Positions 36,091 through 48,376 of a DNA stretch of 64,000 nt are shown here, piece after piece (the stretch's first letter is position 1; the number at the start of each line of letters is the position of its first letter). The position numbers and the translations under genes are program-made. Below the pieces are notes generated by a model. The model was not told the DNA's origin. It saw nothing but the letters and a program-made list of their open reading frames with translations, and searched no databases. The stretch covers positions 343,671,501 to 343,735,500 of the forward strand of contig NC_092338.1 of NCBI RefSeq assembly GCF_046630445.1, read 5' to 3'. This stretch comes from Rutidosis leptorrhynchoides (Eukaryota > Streptophyta > Magnoliopsida > Asterales > Asteraceae).

Positions 36091-36507
36091 TTAGTTATAT
36101 GATCTATCCCATTCATAAGATAGTCGATTTAATTGATTTTCCATGGCTACATAGGCGTAACCTCGAGCATTCAGTGTCTTTTCTTCTAAACATATGAACG
36201 GTCCGTCTCTGCATAAAGTAACAAATTCGGTATTTGAATAGGTTTGATTATTTGAACATTTACCTCCATGTGACCATTTTCCGCATTTGTGACATCTTTC
36301 TAGGTGTCGTGCTCTTCTTTTTGCTGCGGATTTTGATTTTCCTTTACCAAATTGTAACTTATTATCTTCGCATCTGGATTCTTTACTAACTCCGTCCATT
36401 CTTTCTCTGATTACTGATACTATTTCACTTGGTAGTATGTCATTATTTCTTTTAGTGATCAAAGCGTGTAGCATTAGACCATGGTTTAGTTCACAGGCAG
36501 TCTTCAT
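36091..36507 (-). CDS. Small zinc-knuckle ORF after pol in element C (138 aa)
   Basis: ATG at 36507, MKTACELNHG. Contains GKGKSKSAAKRRARH followed by CHKCGKWSHGGKC, a CX2CX4HX3C knuckle one residue shorter than the retroviral CX4HX4C form. It is intact here, whereas B has Tyr for the last Cys. It lies 170 bp after pol and just before a splice donor. A nucleic-acid-binding accessory protein is plausible. No named family recognised. Confidence 0.65.
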   Translation of the reverse strand: MKTACELNHGLMLHALITKRNNDILPSEIVSVIRERMDGVSKESRCEDNKLQFGKGKSKSAAKRRARHLERCHKCGKWSHGGKCSNNQTYSNTEFVTLCRDGPFICLEEKTLNARGYAYVAMENQLNRLSYEWDRSYN

Positions 36508-36679
36508 TTTGTAAAAACCTAAAAAAAATAAAAATTCAGAATGGGGGGAGAAGACTAGTTCTTTAGGGTCTGCTAGGGAAAGACCATTCGGGTTCCATTT
36601 TCGAGAACTACACGAAAACAGACAATCTAACTCTAACAGAAATACATATTATCCTTTAAAGACTTGATTCTCCCCACAC

Positions 36680-39600
36680 TTAGTTAGCTGTGGTGTCGAA
36701 ATTGTGATTAACTTCGTTGTCGACTTCCATCGGACCATGTATGTAATGTTTAACTCTGTGACCATTAACTTTAAATTCAATCCCATTTGAATTTATCAAT
36801 TCTATCGTTCCGTATGGGAAAACTCTTTTTACTATGAATGGTCCAGACCATCTTGATTTCAATTTTCCAGGAAATAGCTTGAATCGTGAATTGAAAAGAA
36901 GAACTATGTCTCCTTCTTTAAATTCTTTTGAACTTCTGATTCTTTTATCATGCCATTTCTTCGTTCTTTCTTTATAGATTAACGAATTTTCGTATGCTTT
37001 ATGTCTTAATTCTTCTAATTCATTTAGTTGACTTAATCGTAGACGTCCGGCTTCATGTAAATCAAGATTACATGTCTTCAAAGCCCAAAATGCTTTGTGT
37101 TCAATTTCTACTGGAAGATGACATGCTTTTCCATAAACAAGTCTAAAAGGTGTGGTTCCAATTGGAGTTTTGTAGGCTGTTCTAAAAGCCCAGAGTGCAT
37201 CCTCCAATTTAATGGACCATTCCTTCGGATTTGATCCTACGGTTTTCTCTAGAATACGTTTTAAAGCTCGGTTGGTATTTTCAACTTGTCCACTTGTTTG
37301 TGGATGATATGCGGTGGAGATTTTATGAGTTACTCCATATCTTTTAAGAACTTTCTCAAGTTGATTATTACAGAAATGAGTACCCCGATCACTTATTAAA
37401 GCTTTCGGTGTTCCAAACCTTGCAAAAAGACGTTTTAAAAAGTTGACTACAACTCGTGCATCGTTAGTTGGGAGAGCTTGTGCTTCCGCCCATTTAGATA
37501 CATAATCAATGGCTACGAGTATATATAGATTATTATGAGATTTTGGAAATGGACCCATAAAGTCAATACCCCAAATGTCAAATACTTCACATACTTGGAT
37601 GACATTTTGTGGCATTTCATCACGTTGACTTATTTTTCCGGCCCTTTGACATGCATCACAGGATTTGCAAAGAAGGTGTGCGTCTTTGTAAATTGTAGGC
37701 CAATAGAATCCAGCTTCATAAACTTTTCTTGCTGTTAGTTGAGGCCCATAATGCCCTCCTGTTGGTCCTGTGTGACAGTGGTTTAAAATTTTACTAGCTT
37801 CATCTCCAAATACACATCGGCGTATTATTCCATCGGGACAACTTTTAAACAGATGTGGATCTTCCCAGAAATAGTGTTTTATATCACTGAAGAATTTCTT
37901 TCGTCTTTGGTACGATAATCCTTTTTCAAGGAATCCAAAAACTAAGTAGTTTGCATAGTCTGCAAACCATGGGATTTCTTTATAATCTATCTTCAATAGA
38001 TATTCATCAGGAAAGTTGTCTTGTATTGCCGATTCATTTAGAACTTCTAACTCAGGATTTTCAAGACGAGAAAGATGATCAGCGGCGAGATTTTCTGCTC
38101 CTCTTTTATCTCGAATTTCAATATCAAACTCTTGTAAGAGTAAGATCCAACGGATTAATCTTGGTTTAGCATCTTGTTTTGAAAATAGGTATCTAAGAGC
38201 AGAATGGTCGGTATAGACCACCGTTTTTGCTAGAACGAGATATGATCGAAATTTGTCAAAAGCAAAGACAATAGCAAGGAGTTCTTTTCAGTAGTTGTAT
38301 AGTTCGTTTGTGCTCCTTGTAACGTCTTACTAGCATAATATATAGGTTGAAATCGTTTTTCAATCCTTTGTCCTAAAACGGCTCCCATTGCAAAATCACT
38401 TGCATCGCACATTAGTTCAAATGGTAGATTCCAATTTGGTGTTATCATGATCGGCGCATTAGTGAGTTTTTCTTTAAGAATATTAAAAGATTTGATACAC
38501 TCATCTGAAAAGATGAATGGAGCATCCTTTTCTAGGAGTTTATTCATAGGAGTGGCAATTTTAGAAAAATCTTTTATGAAACGTCGGTAAAAACCGGCAT
38601 GCCCTAGAAAATTCCTAACTCCTCTAACATTTGTGGGATGTGGAAGTTTAGCAATTACATCTACTTTAGCTCTATCCACTTCAATTCCTTCTTTTGAAAT
38701 TTTATGTCCAAGAACGATGCCTTCTTTAACCATGAAATGGCATTTCTCCCAATTAAGTACTAGATTTGATTTTTCGCATCTAATTAGCATTCGTTCCAAA
38801 TTAACTAGACATGATTTAAATGTATCACCGAAGACTGAAAAGTCATCCATGAATACTTCCATGCGTTCTTCTATCATGTCGTGAAAAATCGCCATCATAC
38901 ACCTTTGAAAGGTTGCAGGGGCGTTACAAAGTCCAAATGGCATGCGTTTGTAAGCAAAAGTACCATAAGGGCACGTGAATGTGGTTTTCTCTTGGTCCTC
39001 GGGTGCTATTGGAATTTGAAAATATCCGGAAAATCCATCTAGAAAACAATAGTAACTATTTCCGGCTAATCTTTCCAACATTTGATCTATGAAAGGTAAG
39101 GGAAAGTGATCTTTTCTGGTGGCATCATTTAATTTTCTATAATCAATACATACACGCCATCCTGTTACAGTCCTAGTAGGAATAAGCTCATTTTTCTCAT
39201 TTGTAATGACAGTCATGCCACCCTTCTTAGGTACGCATTGAACTGGGCTTACCCATGGACTATCAGGGATTGGATATATCAAACCTGCATCTAGCAGTTT
39301 AATAATCTCTTTCTTAACTACATCTTGCATATTAGGATTTAGTCTTCGTTGGCGTTGCACATACGTTTTATGACCTTCTTCCATAAGGATTTTATGTGTG
39401 CAATACGAAGGACTTATTCCTTTAATATCATGAATCTTCCATGCAATGGCTGGTTTATGAGCTTTCAACACAGAAATGAGTTGTGATTTCTCATTTTCAG
39501 TAAGAGAATACGATATTATTACAGGTAATTCAGATTCACCATGTAAATAAGCATATTCCAAATGATTTGGAAGTGGCTTTAACTCTAATTTCGGAGGTTC

Positions 39601-42281
39601 TTCTATCGATGATTTATATCGATATCTGTCTTCTTCTTTTAGCATTTGAATTTCTTCTATTGTTGGTTCATATCCATTAGCTATTAGTGTAGCTAACATT
39701 TCAGCTTCATCAATTGGTTCATTACCTTCTCCTAAAGAACATTCTCCTGTTCCTTGTAATTCTGGAAATTCTTCTAATAATTCTGCATGTGCATCTATAG
39801 TTTGAATATAATAACATGTATCATCTGCAGATTGTGGTTGTTGCATTGCTCTATCAACTGAAAAGGTAACACTCTCATCCTCTATACTTAGGGTCAGTTT
39901 CTTACCGAACACGTCTATCATTGCTTTAGCCGTGTTTAAGAATGGTCTTCCTAATATGAGAGGAACTTGAGAATCTTCTTCGATGTCCAGAACAACAAAA
40001 TCTACTGGAAATACTAAAGTACCAACTTTAACTAGCATGTTCTCCATTATCCCTCTAGGATATTTTATTGATCTATCGGCTAGTTGTATGCTTATTCTGG
40101 TTGGTTTCAATTCTCCAAGGTCTAGTTTAGCGTATAGTGAATACGGCATTAGATTTATACTAGCACCTAAGTCTGCCAATCTTCTATTGAACTAAGACTA
40201 CCCAGAAAACATGGAATTGTGAAACTTCCTGGATCAGATAATTTTTCTGGTATCTTATTCAACAGCACTGCTGAACAATTAGCATTCATAGTAACAGCCG
40301 AGAGTTCTTCCATTTTCTTTCTATTTGAGATTAGATCTTTCAAGAATTTAGCATATCTTGGCATTCCTGAAATCACATCAATGAAAGGAAGATTTACATT
40401 TATCTGTTTAAACATATCCAAAAATTTGGATTGCTCGGCTTCAAGTTTCTCTTTCTTCATTTTACTCGGATAAGGAAGTGGTGGTTGGTATGGTTTAACA
40501 TAAGGTTTATCCTTAACTGTGTTATCTTCATTAACCTTTTCAACTACTGGTTCTTTTTCCTTATCTTGATCAGGTTGTGGTTCTTGTGGAGTAGGAATAG
40601 TTTCATCAGAAGTTACAGGTATTTCAGGTGGTTTAAGTGTTGTACCACTTCTTGTGGTAATAGCTTTAGCTGTTTCATTCCTGGGGTTAGCATTTGTATC
40701 ACTAGGTAGACTTCCCAGTTTTCTTTCACCTATTAACCTTGCTAGGTTACTTACTTCTTGTTCCAGATTTTGAATAGAAGCTTGTTGATTTCTAAATGCT
40801 TGAGCATTTTGTTCATTTGTTTGTTTTTGAGATGTGAAAAACTGCGTTTGAGTTTCAACTAGCTTCGTCATCATATCTTCTAAATTCGGCTTTTTATCAT
40901 CGGTTTGTTGTGGTGGTTTGTTTTGAAAATTAGGTCTTTGCTGGTTGTAAGTATTATTGGATACTTGTTGATTGCTAGGACCTTGTTGGTTGTTGTATGG
41001 AATATTTCGGTTATAATTCTGGTTTTGATTGTAAATCGGTCTTGGCGATTGATAATTATTCTGATAATTATTTCCAGGCCTTTGGTTTATGTATGAAATA
41101 TTCTCTCTTTGTTCCATTGTTAATTCAATACTGAGACAATCTTTTGTCAAATGTGGTCCTCCACACTGCTCACAACTAATTCGTATTGAGTGAATATCCT
41201 TAGTCATCTTTTCCATTCGTCTCTCCACAGCATCTATCTTTGCGGAAATGGAATCTAAGTCATGGCTAGAATCGGCTCTAGCTGCTTTAGATAATCTAAC
41301 GATATCTTTTTCTTGGTGCCACTCATGTGAGTGGGAAGCAGTGTTATCAATAATTTTGTAAGCATCAGTGTCGGTTTTCTTCATAATAGAACCACCAGCT
41401 GCTATATCTATGTCTTTTCTTGTAGTGATGTCGCATCCTTGGTAGAATATTTGTACTATTTGACAGGTGTCTAAACCATGTTGCGGACATCCTCTTAATA
41501 ACTTTCCATATCTTGTCCACGCCTCATATAGAGTTTCATTTGGTTTCTGTGTGAACGTAACAATTTCTGCTTGAAGTCTTACGGCTTTAGATGCAGGAAA
41601 GAATTGTTTAAGAAATTTGTCAACTAAAACGTCCCATGTATCGATCGCCCCTTCAGGTAACGATTCCAACCAATCTTTGGCTTCTCCCTTTAAAGTCCAG
41701 GGAAATAACATGAGATATATCTGTTCATCCTCCACTTCTCGGATTTTAAATAGTGTGCAGATCCTATTAAAGGTACGTAGATGTTCATTTGGATCTTCCT
41801 TCGGCGCACCACTAAATTGGCATTGATTAGTCACCATGTGTAGAATTTGTCCTTTGATTTCATAATCTGGCGCATTAATGTCTGGATGAGTAATTGCGTG
41901 ACCTTGGCCAGTGCGTTTAGCTCTCATTCGGTCTTCCATACTTAAAGGTTCCAGATTCTCCATAATTGAATTTGTTGAATCGGAATCACTAGATGATTCT
42001 GATTTAATGGTTCGTTCCTCAACAATCTCTGTTTGAATGATTGGTGGTTCCGGAGGAAAGTTTAGTGGTTCAGGATCTACGAACCGTTCCTGAATATTCT
42101 CCGGATTCTCAATTGTGAGGTCGGGTTCAAAAAATGGATTATCGGAAATTTGAACTGAAGTACTTGGTCGACTGGATGACGATTCTAAAGAAAAATCAAC
42201 GGCGGTTATATTTGCTAAATGTCTTGATCTAGTTACAGGTGGTGAACGTACAAAAGGTGGTGAACGTCTTGCTCGGTGCAT
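36680..42281 (-). pseudogene. gag-pol of element C, two single-base frameshifts
   Basis: ATG at 42281. gag runs 42281 to about 40600 and includes the full retrotransposon-gag core (41813-41508) missing from B, plus a CX2CX3HX4C knuckle near 41150. The protease active site ADLGAS follows at about 40170, where one C is missing compared with B, so the frame shifts. The next frame (40179-38230) covers protease, RT (FLDGFSGY, MPFGLCNAP, FMDDF) and RNase H, then breaks at about 38285 where a run of five A has become four. The third frame (38221-36680) holds the end of RNase H, integrase zinc-binding region, DD-E core and GPF module, ending NHNFDTTAN. Outside the two indels the enzymes look intact. 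Confidence 0.93.
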
Positions 42282-43673
42282 TCACTGAATATCCTATTAG
42301 TTTTTAAAAGGAAAGAAAAATTATAATAAGTTATCCAATTAATAGACTTTTCTGATTTTGCCCACGTTTCGAATAGCCAAAAGATGCAGCAGAGGGGCAG
42401 AATTCGTTTGGTCTCAATATAATTGAGGACTGTTTGGCTCCAATAACCCGGTCCACGTACAAATCCAACTATTACTACGAACCAGAAAATTTTGATGTCT
42501 ATCAATTTAACCACTTAAAATAAATTTTCGTAATTTTAAGAAATTTAGATAAGAAGTAGAATAAAATTCTAAGTCCTAAAACTAGAATAGCGAGAAATGA
42601 GAGAGAAAAAGAGTTCGTCGAAAAAGGTCGAAAAAGAAAAAAATGGTTGAAAAATAAAAGGTGACGGAAAAATAAAAGAAACTTATAAAAACTTAAAAAT
42701 ACTTAACTAACCTAATCTTATTACTACAACTAACTTAAAATTATAATCGCAAATTGATATTACTAATTGGAATGATAATTGATACATAGTAAAAGGTGTC
42801 TAAAAATATTAAAGCTTAAAGGAAAAACTAAATCCCAAATGGAAATAACTTAAAAAGAAACTAAAACTTAAAAAGGTATCGCAAAAGTCTAAAGTACCTA
42901 AATCTTAGTCTAAAGAAAAAGCACTTAAGGAATTCTACGGCAAAGCCTAAAAATCTAGGAGTAAAAATAACTATGGCAAAAACTAAGTTTAAAATTAAAT
43001 ATGAGTGAAAAATACAAATATTACGCTAAAACGATTAAAAAGGGACAAAATATAAAAATATACAAAAAGTTGTAAAAAGTACAATTTTTATAAAAATATT
43101 ATTTTTATATTATTTTTTTTAATAAAACTACTAATTTTACAATTTAATAAAACTAATTTAAACAAAATAAAACAAATTAAATAAAAAGAAATTCTTAAAA
43201 TAAAACTAATAATAATAATAATAATAATAATAATTAGGGTAAAATAATAATAATAATTAATTAATACCCGTAATTAATGCTGAATTAGGGCTTCTGTCCG
43301 TGTGTCAGGTACCCTCCGCGACTTGCGGTATTTACTGCTTCAAACCCCGCGACTCGCGGGGTTCAGAAATTCAGTTGACAGATTTAATTTTCGACGCGTT
43401 TTTTCTTTATTTATTTATTTTTATTTTCTGTTTTCTATTTTTATATAAATAAAAGATATTAAAATAAAACTTATATTTTTATAAACTAAACTAAAAATAA
43501 AGAAACTTATAAAACTTAAATATTTAACAAAATCTTAAAAATACGTATATTTTTGTTTTTCTTTTTATATTTTTGAATATTTAAAACGTATTTTTACAAA
43601 AACGAATTTTTAATAAAAGTAAACTAATTTTTTTTTTTTATATTAGCGTTCCGCTTCCGGCGTTTAAGAGATT
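42282..43673 (-). other. Leader of element C
   Basis: AT-rich leader corresponding to 15463-16983 of B. It contains an (AAT)n run near 43208-43234 and the palindrome pair 43316-43359. No gene supported. Confidence 0.7.
43316..43359. repeat. Palindrome pair in C leader
   Basis: Variant CCGCGACTTGCGG at 43316-43328 (one CpG transition) and exact CCGCGACTCGCGG at 43347-43359, starts 31 bp apart. Confidence 0.95.
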
Positions 43674-43691
43674 TCCCCGGCAGCGGCGCCA
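43674..43691 (-). other. Primer-binding site of element C (tRNA-Asp type)
   Basis: The minus strand reads TGGCGCCGCTGCCGGGGA, identical to B, with a spacer of about eight bases from the LTR at 43700. Confidence 0.88.
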
Positions 43692-45006
43692 AAAATACTT
43701 GATGTTATGCGAGGTGTATATAAAATAGTTTATATTTTACTAGAAAAAACTATTAAATACGATACAATTTTACACAAGATATTTATTTATTTATAGAATG
43801 GATATACTTAAACCTTGCTACAACACTTATAGGCAGTGTACCTAATCGTACAGTAGTGTAGTTTTTAGTAAGTCCGGTTCGTTCCACAGGGAAATCTTTA
43901 AACAAAGCTCAACGCTATATTAGTTTACTTTTATAAAAATACAAATATATATATAAGTAATATTATTATTATAAAGGGGGGTTTTTACCGTTTAATGACC
44001 GGTTTGTCGATTTTAAGACTTTAGTCGCAGTTAAAACCTAATGTAAAATATAAAATAAATACAAGACTTAATTTAAAGCGTAAAGTAAATAACGATAATG
44101 AAATTGCGAATAATAAAAGTGCGATAAAATAAACTTGCGATAATTAAAAAGTACGATAATTAAAAATGCAATTAAATATAATAACAATAAAAAATGCGAT
44201 AATTAGAAGTGCAATTAAATATAAAATAAAGGAAATTAAATATGAAATAAAAGAATTATGCTTATTTAAACTTCCGTAATCATGATGTTTGACGTGTTGA
44301 TTTTAGTTTTATGCCCATGGGTTAATTGTCCTTTGTCCTGGATTATTTAATATGTCCGTCTGGTTTTTGTCCATAACAGTCCATCAGTCATAAATATAAA
44401 GTGCGAGTGTCCTCGTCAAATTATTATTATACCCAAAGTTAAATATTCCAACTAATTGGGGATTCGAATTGTAACAAGGTTTTAATACTTTGCTAACAAT
44501 TACACCAATTACCCTTGAATGTAATTTCACCCTTGTTTTAATTATTCTAGTGGCTATTAATCTATTCCCGTGTCCGGTTAAATGAACGATTATTCGTACA
44601 TATAATTACCCCGCTCATCGTGTCCGATTGAGTGTATATGGTAATTTATAGGGACGCCCAATTGTAAATCTTTATATTAACATTAACAAACTTTCATTTA
44701 GTTAAACAAATATAAAGCCCATTAATAGCCCATAGTCTAATTTCCACAAGTGTCGTTCTTTTGTCCAAACCCCAATTATGGTACAAAGCCCAATTACCCA
44801 ATTTTAGTAATTAGCCCAACATCATGATTACTTCGTTTTAAATAAGCATAATAATAACTTAGCTACGAGACATTAATGTAAAAAGGTTGAACATAACTTA
44901 CAATGATTAAAAATAGCGTAGCGTTACATGGACAGAATTTCGACTTACACCCTTACAACATTCGCTAACATACCCTTATTATTAGAATTAAAATTAAAAT
45001 TAAAAT

Positions 45007-45011
<5 letters not shown>

Positions 45012-45093
<82 letters not shown>
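45012..45093. repeat. (TA)n microsatellite in C 5' LTR
   Basis: About 82 bp of alternating T and A, against about 20 bp in the sister LTR. Confidence 0.95.
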
Positions 45094-45095
<2 letters not shown>

Positions 45096-45174
45096 CGTAT
45101 GATAAGAGAAGAAAAAGATATGAATTGTGATCAGAATTCGGTTGGCTTTATAGGGAATTTCGATTTTTGGGGCT

Positions 45175-45219
45175 CCGCGACTCGCGGCCCTTTTGGCCTT
45201 CAAACTCCGCGAGTCGCGG
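45175..45219. repeat. Palindrome pair in C 5' LTR
   Basis: CCGCGACTCGCGG at 45175-45187 and CCGCGAGTCGCGG at 45207-45219, starts 32 bp apart, next to the TATA box at 45147-45152. Confidence 0.97.
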
Positions 45220-45694
45220 AGATTGAAATTACAGCTCACATCTTTTGGAGTCTTTCTTGCCGACGGATTTTATATATAAATATAAAATATAAATAATTAA
45301 TATAATTATTTATATATTATATTATATTCTTGTGCATAGTAGACTTGTAATTTTTAGTCCGTTGCGTCGAGCGTTGAGAGTTGACTCTGGTCCCGGTTCC
45401 GGATTTTCGAACGTCCTTGCGTACAATTTTATATTTTGTACTTTGCGTTTTGAATCTTGTACTCTTGTAATTTCGAGACGTTTCTTATCAATAATTGGAA
45501 CCTTTTTGATTGTCTTTTGTACTTTTGAGCTTTTTGGTCGTTTGCGTCTTCAATTCGTCGAATCTGTCTTTTGTCTTCACCTTTTATTATTTAAACGAAT
45601 ATCACTTGTAAATAGAACAATTGCAACTAAAAGCTTGTCTTTTTTGAGGAATAATGCTATGAAATATATGTTCGTTTTTAGCATTATCAGTTAG

Positions 45695-47022
45695 CGAATG
45701 TTGTAAGGGTGTAAGTCAAAATTCTGTCCGTGTAACGCTACGCTATTTTTAATCATTGTAAGTTATGTTCAACCTTTTTAATTTAATGTCTCGTAGCTAA
45801 ATTATTATTATGATTATTTAAAACGAAGTAATCATAATGTTGGGCTAATTACTAAAATTGGGTAATTGGGCTTTGTACCATAATTGGGGTTTGGACAAAA
45901 GAACGACACTTGTGAAAATTAGACTATGGGCTATTAATGGGCTTTATATTTGTTTAACTAAATGATAGTTTGTTAATGTTAATATAAAGATTTACAATTG
46001 GGCGTCCCTATAAATAACCATATACACTAAATCGGACACGATGGGCGGGGTATTTATATGTACGAATAATCGTTCATTTAACCGGACACGGGAATGGATT
46101 AATAGCCACTAGAATTATTAAAACAGGGGTGAAATTATGTACAAGGACACTTGACATAATTGTTAACAAAGTATTAAAACCTTGGGTTACACTCAGTCGA
46201 CATCCTGGTGTAATTATTAAACAAAGTATTAAAATCTTGTTACAGTTTAAGTCCCCAATTAGTTAGAATATTTGAATTCTGGTATAAGGATAATTTGACG
46301 AGGACACTCGCACTTTATATTTATGACTGATGGAATGTTATGGAAAAAAACCAGACGGACATATTAAATAATCCAGGACAAAGGACAATTAACCCATGGG
46401 CATAAAACTAAAATCAACACGTCAAACATCATGATTACGGAAGTTTAAATAAGCATAATTCTTTTATTTCATATTTAATTTCCTTTATTTTATATTTAAT
46501 TGCACTTCTAATTATCGCACTTTTATTTATTGTTATTGCATTTAATTGCACTTTTAATTATCGTACTTTTTAATTATCGCAAGTTTATTTTATCGCACTT
46601 TTATTTATCGCAATTTCATTATCGTTATTTACTTTACTCTTTAAATTAAGTCTTGTATTTATTTTTTTTACATTTGGTTTTAACTGCGACTAAAGTTTTA
46701 AAATCGACAAACCGGTCATTAAACGGTAAAAACCTCCCCTTTATAATAATAATATTACTTATATATATATATATTTGTATTTTTATAAAAGTAAACTAAT
46801 ATAGCGTTAAGCTTTGTTTAAAGATTTTCCCTGTGGAACGAACCGGACTTACTAAAAACTACACTACTGTACGATTAGGGACACTGCCTATAAGTGTTGT
46901 AGCAAGGTTTAAGTATATCCATTCTATAAATAAATAAATATCTTGTGTAAAATTGTATAGTATTTAATAGTATTTTCTGCTAAAATTTAATAGTATTTTA
47001 TACCCCTTAGCTATAACTATCA
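45695..47022 (+). repeat. 3' LTR of element B, second part
   Basis: Resumes with CGAATGTTGTAAGGG after the GTTAG duplication and ends CTATAACTATCA at 47022. The last ~1010 bp match 14425-15435. Confidence 0.93.
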
Positions 47023-47490
47023 TGAGGCCTCAGTAACCAACCTTAACAATAATATAATAAGTCATCTTCGCAAAGATGGATACGTATACTCGCAAGTGTA
47101 TAAATAATCCTCGAAGTACTAAACATCCGCCTACTAGCTCTTATGTCTAGTGCAGCCTACTGGATGGGGGTGTTAAGCCCGATAGATCTATCTTTAGGAT
47201 TCGCGCTTACATGTTCTTATAACATATAACTAAATTACCTAGCACATCAATCCGCAGAATATTATTTTTAATCACTTGTCTCTATTTCGTAAAGCATTTA
47301 TAAAAGCGGTGCATGTATTCTCAGCCCAAAAATATATATTGTAAAAGCAATAAAAAATGGAGCAAATGAAACTCACCATAATGTATTTTGTAGTAAAAAT
47401 ACATATGACTATATTGAACAATGCAGGGTTGACCTCGGATTCACGAACCTATATCATTTGTATATTTGTTAACACATATATTTGTAATCA

Positions 47491-47569
<79 letters not shown>

Positions 47570-48307
47570 ATTAGTTACATCCTTTTTGTTTTAAATATAT
47601 ATATTTTTCATATATTCATTTTGTACATAAAAAGATATTAAATTTTTGTTATGTAATATGTATTAAATATATATTTATATAAATACCATTTATTTGTTAA
47701 AGTAGTATTTTAAGATAATATTTTAAGTGATGACAATAATAATAATGATAGTACTAATATTAATGATAATGTTAATAGTATTAATAATTCTATATATGAT
47801 AATATTAATAAAAATGTTTATAATAAATCTCATAATAATGATAATAATAGTAGTTCTTCATAAAGTGAATAATTTAATAGTAATGATAATTGGAAATAAT
47901 GATTTTGATAATAATACCTAACACTTGATAATAATTATAATAATTATACAATCTTATCATTAGTGGTAATCTTAATTAATAATACTTTTGTTAATAATAA
48001 CAATAAAATTTATAAATGTTACTAATACTTGTATTCGTAACGCTGATAATACTAATAACTAATGTTCGTAATACATAATCATATTATTACTAATAATAAT
48101 TATAATTCTAATACTTATAAATATAACCTTGCTTTAGTAATAATAATAATTATAACACTAACAATATCAATAATAATAATACTCATAATAATTATAATGA
48201 TAATAATAATAATAATAATAATAATCATAATAATAATAATAATTATAATAATAATAATAATGATGATAATAATAAACTACCTCAAGTAATTGGATAAAGA
48301 AAAATAT

Positions 48308-48376
48308 GTCACTGCCGGGACTCGAACCCGCGACCTCTCGCTAACCCGTCACATGCACAAACTAGCTGAACCAAAT
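48308..48376 (-). other. tRNA-like segment with Pol III A and B boxes inside the E LTR
   Basis: The minus strand has an A-box-like TGGTTCAGCTAGT (48373-48361) and, about 35 bp on, a perfect B box GGTTCGAGTCC (48328-48318) within a T-arm shape CGGG-TTCGAGT-CCCG. No complete acceptor stem, so not a functional tRNA. It may be a captured tRNA or SINE head. Confidence 0.6.

Larger units (their letters stand above)
28821..45689 (-). mobile_element. Element C: full-length Athila-lineage Ty3/Gypsy retrotransposon in B's 3' LTR
   Basis: 16,869 bp with LTRs at both ends (28821-30752 and 43700-45689), a GTTAG duplication, primer site and PPT. Same family and layout as B but inverted. LTRs differ at about nine bases plus a microsatellite length change, so it is young. 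Only a few breaks were found: single-base deletions in protease, RNase H and the env-like ORF. It retains the full gag core that B lost. Confidence 0.95.
43700..45689 (-). repeat. 5' LTR of element C
   Basis: 1990 bp, nearly identical to 28821-30752 except for a longer (TA)n tract (45012-45093). TATA box at 45147-45152 (TTTATA on +). Palindrome pair at 45175-45219. Confidence 0.95.
14420..47022 (+). mobile_element. Element B: Athila-lineage Ty3/Gypsy retrotransposon, decayed, with C nested in its 3' LTR
   Basis: Pieces: 5' LTR remnant (14420-15435, the left part lies beyond A), primer site (15445), leader, gag-pol (16984-22263), small zinc-knuckle ORF, spliced env-like ORF, 3' block, and 3' LTR split by C (28091-28820 and 45695-47022). 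Lineage comes from protease and RT motifs plus the tRNA-Asp-type primer site with additional downstream ORFs, which are known for Athila. The 1-kb LTR overlap differs at about 1.6% by eye, older than C and D. B is disabled by a gag deletion and at least three nonsense codons. Confidence 0.92.

Noticed and set aside
15939-45219. CRISPR array interpretation of regularly spaced palindromic repeats
   Set aside because: Only pairs, in a plant genome, within retrotransposons; no array.
44928-45296. 122-aa ORF with a long Tyr-Ile run
   Set aside because: Translation of the (TA)n microsatellite.
47357-48289. Ile/Met-rich ORFs in the E LTR
   Set aside because: Translations of (TA)n and (AAT)n repeats.
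48308-48376. Functional tRNA gene
   Set aside because: A and B boxes present but no complete acceptor stem or recognisable anticodon arm.
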